From the NCBI GenBank assembly GCA_027297025.1, contig JAPUIM010000301.1:1-7439 (forward strand): a stretch of 7,439 nucleotides of DNA, given 5' to 3'. The stretch's first letter is position 1, and the number at the start of each line of letters is the position of its first letter. Position numbers and translations under genes: made by a program. The notes under the pieces were generated by a model. That model did no database searches, was not told the origin of the DNA, and saw only the letters and a program-made list of their open reading frames with translations. The stretch is from Bacteroidota bacterium (GTDB taxonomy: Bacteria; Bacteroidota; Bacteroidia; Cytophagales; Cyclobacteriaceae). Shown here piece after piece: positions 1 through 5,705 of this stretch.

Positions 1-3000
1 GTTTTATATGATGCGATCATGGTTGAAGAATTTGAAGTATCCGAACAAATCGCCAACTTCTGGTATTTTGGAGATAATGCTGGACTGGACTTCAGCCAAA
101 CGCCACCTTTGGCCTTGAATGATGGAGCCATGATTGCCCTGGAGGGATGTGCTACAGTATCGGATGCAAATGGGGACCTTTTATTTTATACCAATGGATC
201 GACCGTATTTAACCAACAACATCAGATAATGTTAAATGGTACTTCCCTGGGTGGAAGTGCTTCAGCTACTCAATCGTCGCTGATAGTTCAATTCCCCATG
301 GATGAGACCTATTATTATTTATTCACTAATCAAGCGGTTTATGGTAACAATACCAATGAGCTGCGGTATTCGGTGGTTGATATAAAAAGAGGGAACGGCG
401 AGGGTGAGGTAGTGTTGAAAAACAAGTTGCTGTTTTCAAAAAGCACCGAAAGAATGACAGCTATAGGAAATATGGGCAGCAACGCCTGGCTGGTAGCTCA
501 TGAATACGGCAACAATAATTTCCGGGCTTATCCTATCACTGATACCGGAATTGGAACACCGGTTATTTCTTCAGTGGGTTCCATACATTCTTTTAACAAT
601 CAAGAGCAAGGCCAGGGATACATGAAATTCAATACCGGAGGGGATAAAATTGCCGTGGCCTTACCGGTAGGGCCCAATAATTTTGTGGAAGTTTTTGATT
701 TTGATATCACCACGGGAGAAATAACAGAGTTTTTAAATAAGGTAAATGTACAGTCTTCGGGGAGTGTCTATGGTCTTGAATTCTCTCCTGGAGGAAATAA
801 ACTTTTTATGTCCTTTAGAAATTCCCGTATCAGCGAAGTGCGTATTGATACTAACAATGTATCATTGGCAGAGGCTTCGGTAGTAAACCTTCCTGGCACT
901 AATGGAGGAGATGTATATGGGGCAATCCAGGTGGCGCCTGATCAGCAAATATATGTGGCAATAGATAATGCGGGATTTTTGGGATCTGTTCAACCCAATG
1001 ATTCCATTGGACAGCCTTCGCAATTTAATCCCAATGGCTTAAATCTGGCAGGTGGAACCAATAGCCGGTTGGGACTCCCCAATTTTATACAAAACATGAT
1101 ATTACCCCCCATGGCTCCCAGCATGAGTGTTAGTAATGGTTGTGACGGTGATTCCGTGACCTTTACCGGCACAGGGGCTTCACAAATAGACGATTACATC
1201 TGGACCGTATCACAAGGGGGGAGCTTTGTGGCCTCTTCCACCGACCAAAATCCTTCCTTTCTGTTGAATGCAGGGACTTTCCAAGTGTCCCTACAGGTGA
1301 ATAACAGATGTGGTTTTGATACTACTTTCAATACTCAAACCATTGAGATATTTAACTCGCCAACCTCTGCATTGCCTGATTTTGAAACATTCTGTGCTAC
1401 CAATCCCGCCATATTGAGAGCAGATACCACAGGGAACCCTAGCTTGTCATTCATTTGGTCTACAGGAGAAACCACTCCCACCATTACCCTTTCCCAGGCG
1501 GGATTAACAACAGTAACCATTACCGATGGAAATTCTGGTTGTGTGACCACAGATACAGTTTTTGTGTTTGATGGAAATTTACCCATTAACTTTCCAGCGG
1601 ACCAGAATATATGCCAAAACGATAATTTTCCCACACTGGATGCGGGGAATCCCGGTGGCGCCTACACCTGGTTCTTAAATGGCACAGACCTTCAAAATCC
1701 CACCCGTTTCCAGATAGTCAATACCGGTACCGCCGGTACATTTGAATATATTGTTGAAGTTCAGGACGCCATCAACCCCTGTATCACCCGAGATACTGTG
1801 GTATTAGTAATACAGCCGGAACCGGGATTTACAGCTAATCCAAATTCAACCTCCGATTGTGGAGTAAGCGATGGTTCCATTACTCTGACTGGAGGTGGTG
1901 CCGGTAATTTCGGTTTTGCCTGGAGTAATGGTGCTACCACACAAGATTTGAACGGGATACTAGCCGGTTTGTATAGTGTCGTTATTTCTGACCAGTTAAC
2001 TGGATGTACTCAGGACATTAACGCTATCGGGGTATCCGATGGAAATGCACCTTTCGCTATTGACCCCAATCCTCCAACCTCTTCCCAATGTTTGATGGGA
2101 GTTTTTGAGGGTACCATTAATTTCACCATCACCGGCATCCTCAGTGGTGGTACTTTTAGGGTAATAAGCACCCTAGATAACTCAGTAGCGGACCAGGGAA
2201 ATTTAAGTGGTGTCGGTTCATTTACCGCCATGGTACCTATGGAGGGAACCTATACATTAGAGGTTTCTGGAGATGGGTGTTTATTGTTTGAAAATAATAT
2301 TGTGGTACCACCAGCTCCAACCGTAGATTTCTCGGTCCCCTTGCTAGTCAATGGCTGCACGGATGATGGAGGTACTCTGCTTGAGGTGACTATCAATAGT
2401 CCCCAGGATTTTGATTACAATTGGTCCACCAACGACGGCAATTTCGTGACTACACCGGCTCCCAATACTCCACAGGTGGCCGTAACCGCTACCGGTACAT
2501 ATACGATTATTGTAGTGGATAGGAATGGTGTATTATGTGACTCAACCGCTAGCATAATGGTAACTATTGGAAATGCTGTAGATGCCCAAATTTCACCAGT
2601 GGGAGACGATTGTGATGGTGTGCAAACTTTGACTGCAATTGATGGCAACAATCCAACTGCTACTGCATTTACGTATGTCTGGAGTACAGGTGAAAATTCT
2701 CAAAATATCAATGTTGACACTACCGGTTTGTATAAAGTAGTATTGAAGAACCAGATAACCGGTTGTAATAATACCGGAGAGGATAGTATATCGGTAAGGG
2801 AAGCGGTAGCGGTGACCATTACCAGTCCACCTCAATGCGATAATGCATTACCTTTACCTCTGACTGCGGATGTAGGTTTAGCTACTAATCTTCAGTTTGT
2901 GTGGACCATGAATGGGTCTGCAGTATCCGAAACCACAGGAGTACTGGAGGTGAATACCGATGGACTGTATGCTGTCACCATTACCCAGGATATTTGTGTG

Positions 3001-3546
3001 GATAATGATGATATCATGGTGAGTATTGATTCTGCCACCTTTGGAGAGCTAGAACCGGAAGTGGAGTTTTGTTCTTTGGATCCTGCAACTCCCACACTTA
3101 CACTTAATCCTGGAGCATTTGCCTTGTATGAATGGTCCACTGGTGCTACTTCTCGTACCATAACTGTAATGGATGGAGGTTTTTTTACCGTGAGTCTTAC
3201 CAATTCTTCGGGATGTGTGACTGTGGATACCACCTTTGTAGACAATGACTGTAGACCCAGGATCATAGTGCCCAATGCATTTGCTCCATCCAGCTCCATC
3301 TCCAATAACCAGGTATTTAAAGCCTTCCTGGATTTAAGGGTTGATCAGTTTGATATATTTATTTTTAACCGTTGGGGTGAACTGGTATTTTCTGATAATA
3401 CCATTGATTTTGCCTGGGATGGTCGAACAAATAACGGCGTAGATGCCGCCATGGGCACTTATGGCTATGTTATGAAATTTACCAGTGCTCTGGAGCCTGA
3501 GTTAGGTGTAATTGAACAAAGGGGTGGTGTGGTTTTGGTAAGATAA
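1..3546 (+). CDS. Large secreted T9SS type B substrate: beta-propeller, PKD and Ig/SprB-like repeats (5'-partial)
   Basis: Predicted cell-surface or secreted protein exported by the type IX secretion system; the specific function is unknown, with adhesion or a surface-structural role an inference from the repeats. Residues are numbered from the ATG at 19. Residues 10-360 resemble the propeller-like N-terminal region common in Bacteroidota gliding-associated proteins: it opens with WYFGDNAGLDF, has LEGCATVSD and FSPGGNKLFMS, and closes with LPNFIQ. Residues 365-446 are PKD-like. Residues 447-1076 hold eight Ig-like/SprB-like repeats. Residues 1080-1175 are the gliding-motility-associated C-terminal (type B sorting) domain. 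The frame is open from base 1 (VLYDAI precedes the Met), the Met is followed by acidic residues rather than a signal peptide, and no ribosome-binding site precedes it. The real start with its Sec signal is therefore almost certainly upstream. The stop is TAA at 3544-3546. Family assignment is strong; ligand and role are unresolved. Confidence 0.92.
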   Translation, partial: VLYDAIMVEEFEVSEQIANFWYFGDNAGLDFSQTPPLALNDGAMIALEGCATVSDANGDLLFYTNGSTVFNQQHQIMLNGTSLGGSASATQSSLIVQFPMDETYYYLFTNQAVYGNNTNELRYSVVDIKRGNGEGEVVLKNKLLFSKSTERMTAIGNMGSNAWLVAHEYGNNNFRAYPITDTGIGTPVISSVGSIHSFNNQEQGQGYMKFNTGGDKIAVALPVGPNNFVEVFDFDITTGEITEFLNKVNVQSSGSVYGLEFSPGGNKLFMSFRNSRISEVRIDTNNVSLAEASVVNLPGTNGGDVYGAIQVAPDQQIYVAIDNAGFLGSVQPNDSIGQPSQFNPNGLNLAGGTNSRLGLPNFIQNMILPPMAPSMSVSNGCDGDSVTFTGTGASQIDDYIWTVSQGGSFVASSTDQNPSFLLNAGTFQVSLQVNNRCGFDTTFNTQTIEIFNSPTSALPDFETFCATNPAILRADTTGNPSLSFIWSTGETTPTITLSQAGLTTVTITDGNSGCVTTDTVFVFDGNLPINFPADQNICQNDNFPTLDAGNPGGAYTWFLNGTDLQNPTRFQIVNTGTAGTFEYIVEVQDAINPCITRDTVVLVIQPEPGFTANPNSTSDCGVSDGSITLTGGGAGNFGFAWSNGATTQDLNGILAGLYSVVISDQLTGCTQDINAIGVSDGNAPFAIDPNPPTSSQCLMGVFEGTINFTITGILSGGTFRVISTLDNSVADQGNLSGVGSFTAMVPMEGTYTLEVSGDGCLLFENNIVVPPAPTVDFSVPLLVNGCTDDGGTLLEVTINSPQDFDYNWSTNDGNFVTTPAPNTPQVAVTATGTYTIIVVDRNGVLCDSTASIMVTIGNAVDAQISPVGDDCDGVQTLTAIDGNNPTATAFTYVWSTGENSQNINVDTTGLYKVVLKNQITGCNNTGEDSISVREAVAVTITSPPQCDNALPLPLTADVGLATNLQFVWTMNGSAVSETTGVLEVNTDGLYAVTITQDICVDNDDIMVSIDSATFGELEPEVEFCSLDPATPTLTLNPGAFALYEWSTGATSRTITVMDGGFFTVSLTNSSGCVTVDTTFVDNDCRPRIIVPNAFAPSSSISNNQVFKAFLDLRVDQFDIFIFNRWGELVFSDNTIDFAWDGRTNNGVDAAMGTYGYVMKFTSALEPELGVIEQRGGVVLVR
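1354..3243 (+). repeat. Eight tandem divergent Ig-like/SprB-like repeats (protein level)
   Basis: Protein-level repeats of about 73-89 residues. A typical unit has an opening Cys, a core W-S-T/N-G motif (W480, W635, W802, W888, W1039; variant W551 and W962), a G-x-Y/F-x-V strand and a closing Cys often preceded by Gly. The fourth unit (about residues 683-765) lacks the Trp. The unit at residues 607-673 (bases 1837-2037) is the best match to the SprB repeat, with DGSITLTGGG, WSNGATTQDL and AGLYSVVISD. DNA identity between units is low, so these are old diverged repeats and not a recent tandem duplication. In this phylum such arrays usually act as stalks or adhesive modules of surface proteins; that role is inferred here. 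Confidence 0.8.
3256..3543 (+). other. T9SS type B C-terminal sorting domain (gliding-motility-associated C-terminal domain)
   Basis: The last ~96 residues match the CHU_C/TIGR04131-type domain: IIVPNAFAP at the start, then FDIFIFNRWGELVF, a WDG motif (FAWDGRTNNG), GTYGYVMKF, and the terminal GVIEQRGGVVLVR. Family knowledge: this domain directs proteins through the type IX outer-membrane secretion machinery, after which they are released or attached at the cell surface. The usual NGDG-x-ND loop after PNAF is replaced by a Ser/Asn-rich segment (SSSISNNQVFKAF), which I believe is a subfamily variant and not damage, since the rest of the domain is intact. Confidence 0.93.
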
Positions 3547-3556
3547 GCATTCAAAA

Positions 3557-3584
3557 GAAAAGCCCCTAAAACAGGGGCTCTTTC
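3557..3584. terminator. Bidirectional intrinsic-type terminator between convergent genes
   Basis: AGCCCCT (3561-3567) and AGGGGCT (3573-3579) form seven continuous base pairs with a five-base AAAAC loop. The stem can be extended by GAAA (3557-3560) pairing with TTTC (3581-3584) across one bulged C at 3580. It starts 14 bases after the TAA of the plus-strand gene and ends 15 bases (hairpin core) from the stop of the minus-strand peptidase gene. Reading minus, the hairpin is followed by a good T-rich tail (TTTCTTTTGA); reading plus, the tail CTTTCATGAT is weaker. It probably serves both genes, more strongly the minus-strand one. Confidence 0.8.
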
Positions 3585-3594
3585 ATGATAGGCT

Positions 3595-5661
3595 TTAGTT
3601 ATTATGGGGCAGAAATGAGTATTTCTCTCCGTATTCCATCATTTGAGCCACAAAATCATTAGGATACTCTACTTTCACATCCACAATCTCATCACCTTCC
3701 ATAACAGGGATCAGCTTGGGTTGAATAAATCCGGAGTAGGGAGAATAATCTAAGGTGGCATATCGCTGTTTCACTTCCATTAACATCTCTTGATCTACTT
3801 TCACGCCATAGGTCTCTATGAGAGTCTTGGCAGCTTCGAAATCTCCCTGAGATTTTATGCGTTGTACTTCTCTCAACAACTCTCCAAAAAGCGACCTCAG
3901 TTTCTTGTAGTCATTGATAACAAAATAAGTTTTGCCATTTTCGGTAATTCGTTCGATGACTTTATTTTCCACATCTTCCATGCCCTTTTCAAGTACCCAG
4001 GAGGAAACCGTTTGTCGGTTGCGCATATGGGCTTGCTCTATATTTTCCCCTTCATTAAGTCTCCGCAGCTGTAACATCAGCCCATTTCGTATATAACTTT
4101 CATACAAAGCCTTTCCCGCATCCAACGAGGGCATTACCCCAATCTCTACCATTTTAGGATCCATTATATAATAAAGCGAAACCAAGTCGGCCCGTGCCTC
4201 CTCAATGGGTGAAAAGTATTGTTTCAAATAAGAGCTGGGGTTTATTATATCCGGTTCCAGTTGACCTGATGCATGGCCAATCACCTCATGTAATGCAGTA
4301 TGTAAACTACTGGCCAGCACTCCATATTCTTTGGCCCTGTCTTTTTCTTCTTGAGTATAGGCAAATTCATCAGCTGAACCGCTGGCAGCTTGATTATAGG
4401 CGTCTTTGATGTTACCTAAGGAAACTGCCTTCGATCCGTGTTCCGCCCTGATCCAGGAAGAATTGGGTAGATTGATCCCGACTGGTGTAGAGGGAGCGGC
4501 ATCGCCTGATTCAACCACCACTGTAACTACTTTGTAGGAAATGCCTTTGACTTCTTTCTTTTTATGGGGTTCCATAATAGGTGAATTCTCCTCAAACCAC
4601 TGTACGTTATTTTGAAGTGCAGACATTCTTTTTGAGGCCTCTACATCATTTATAGACACTACTGATTCAAATGCTCCCCGATAACCCATAGCATCACCGT
4701 ATACCTCAATGAATCCATTAATTGCATCCACCATGGATGCGGTATCTTTTACCCAGGCAATATTATAATCATCAAAAGTTTTGAGATCTCCGGTTTTATA
4801 ATACTCCACTAACTTTTCCAAAGCCGATCGTTGCAGATCATTTTCAGCTGCAGGAATCGCCAATTCCAACCAATAAACTATCTTCTCCAAGGCTGGTCCG
4901 TATAACCCACCTATTTTATATGTTCTTTCTGTTACTTGGTCATCATCTTTAATCAGTTTAGAATTGAGGCCATAAGAAACTCCTCTGGGGTTATTGGGAT
5001 CTATGAGATTGCTATAAAAATCCTCCACCTCGGCTTGGGTTACTCCTTCGTAGTAATTATTGGCGGATGCTGATATATTATCTACTCCCTGGTCTTGATT
5101 AAGTCTTTTGGCATCTTTATCCAGGTCGAAAACAATAGAAGCCAGATTTTCAGCTAGTTGGGTTTTATCTTCACCTTCCACTAAAGGGAAGCGGTCACTT
5201 TCTGAATTGGCAACCAATTGATCCCAATAATCTCTACTGAATTCTGGTGGAATTTTGTAAAAGGAATAGTGATGATGAATACCATTGGAAAACCACACCC
5301 TTTTAGTGTAGGTTAGAAATTTTTCAAATTCAGGAGTGCTTCTATCTCCCTGGTAACCATCTACAATAGCTTCAAGGGCCCTTCGAATGCGCAAGTTATG
5401 TTTATAATTTTGATCGTAAATGATGTCCCTGCCCGACAATGCCGCTTCGTATAAATAATAGACTAACTTTTTCTTTTGCAGGTTTAAGTCATCAAAACCG
5501 GGCACTTGATACCTTAGTAACTGCAAATCGGCAAAACGGTCGGCCTTAAATTGAAATTTTGCAGTTGTTTCTTCAGTAAGGGATTTCTCCTCAACGGGTG
5601 GTCCACAAGCAATGAACAAGAGCAAAAACCCCGGGAGGATGTAGTTTTTAAATCGGTACAT
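3595..5661 (-). CDS. M49-family (dipeptidyl peptidase III-like) zinc metallopeptidase, predicted lipoprotein
   Basis: Predicted zinc-dependent exopeptidase of family M49, which removes dipeptides from the N-terminus of oligopeptides. The complete protein is 688 residues, close to the length known for bacterial DPP III. HEVIGH at 458-463 is the family HExxGH zinc motif (His458 and His463 as ligands, Glu459 catalytic), and EEARAD at 487-492 supplies the third ligand, probably Glu488. Also visible are the GFIE-x-Y segment at 316-321 and QAHMRNRQ around His545, which matches by eye the active-site His568 region of human DPP III. The N-terminus has Arg3/Lys5, a hydrophobic stretch 8-18 and a lipobox-like FIAC with Cys19, so it is probably a membrane-anchored lipoprotein in the cell envelope. 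The start is ATG at 5661-5659 because the signal sequence begins there. Homologues in this phylum are, as I recall, sometimes labelled dihydrofolate reductase; nothing here supports that. It lies 44 bases after purL on the same strand. Confidence 0.92.
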   Translation of the reverse strand: MYRFKNYILPGFLLLFIACGPPVEEKSLTEETTAKFQFKADRFADLQLLRYQVPGFDDLNLQKKKLVYYLYEAALSGRDIIYDQNYKHNLRIRRALEAIVDGYQGDRSTPEFEKFLTYTKRVWFSNGIHHHYSFYKIPPEFSRDYWDQLVANSESDRFPLVEGEDKTQLAENLASIVFDLDKDAKRLNQDQGVDNISASANNYYEGVTQAEVEDFYSNLIDPNNPRGVSYGLNSKLIKDDDQVTERTYKIGGLYGPALEKIVYWLELAIPAAENDLQRSALEKLVEYYKTGDLKTFDDYNIAWVKDTASMVDAINGFIEVYGDAMGYRGAFESVVSINDVEASKRMSALQNNVQWFEENSPIMEPHKKKEVKGISYKVVTVVVESGDAAPSTPVGINLPNSSWIRAEHGSKAVSLGNIKDAYNQAASGSADEFAYTQEEKDRAKEYGVLASSLHTALHEVIGHASGQLEPDIINPSSYLKQYFSPIEEARADLVSLYYIMDPKMVEIGVMPSLDAGKALYESYIRNGLMLQLRRLNEGENIEQAHMRNRQTVSSWVLEKGMEDVENKVIERITENGKTYFVINDYKKLRSLFGELLREVQRIKSQGDFEAAKTLIETYGVKVDQEMLMEVKQRYATLDYSPYSGFIQPKLIPVMEGDEIVDVKVEYPNDFVAQMMEYGEKYSFLPHNN

Positions 5662-5705
5662 AATGGTAATTGATTATGGTGTTAATGTTGTTATTATAAT
5701 TTTTA
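5662..5705 (-). promoter_or_regulatory. AT-rich purL-peptidase intergenic leader lacking any Shine-Dalgarno
   Basis: The 44 bases between the purL stop and the peptidase ATG are about 18% GC. On the coding (minus) strand they contain no G at all, so no purine-rich Shine-Dalgarno with GG is possible and the leader can form only weak A-U structure. This fits Bacteroidota, where initiation is largely Shine-Dalgarno-independent. I see no match to the phylum's TTTG / TAnnTTTG promoter pattern and no terminator hairpin, so read-through from purL is plausible but unproven. Confidence 0.5.

Noticed and set aside
1354..3243. Possible recent tandem DNA duplication within the repeat region
   Set aside because: Units share only short protein motifs, vary in length and show little nucleotide identity, so they are old diverged domains.
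990..3305. Several minus-strand open frames of 60-137 codons inside the large secreted-protein gene
   Set aside because: They lie antisense to a frame with clear domain homology, show no recognisable motifs, and are expected shadows of Thr/Val/Gly-rich coding sequence.
3790..4409. Plus-strand open frames of 94 and 71 codons inside the M49 gene
   Set aside because: They overlap the conserved catalytic region of the peptidase on the opposite strand, and their translations resemble nothing recognisable.
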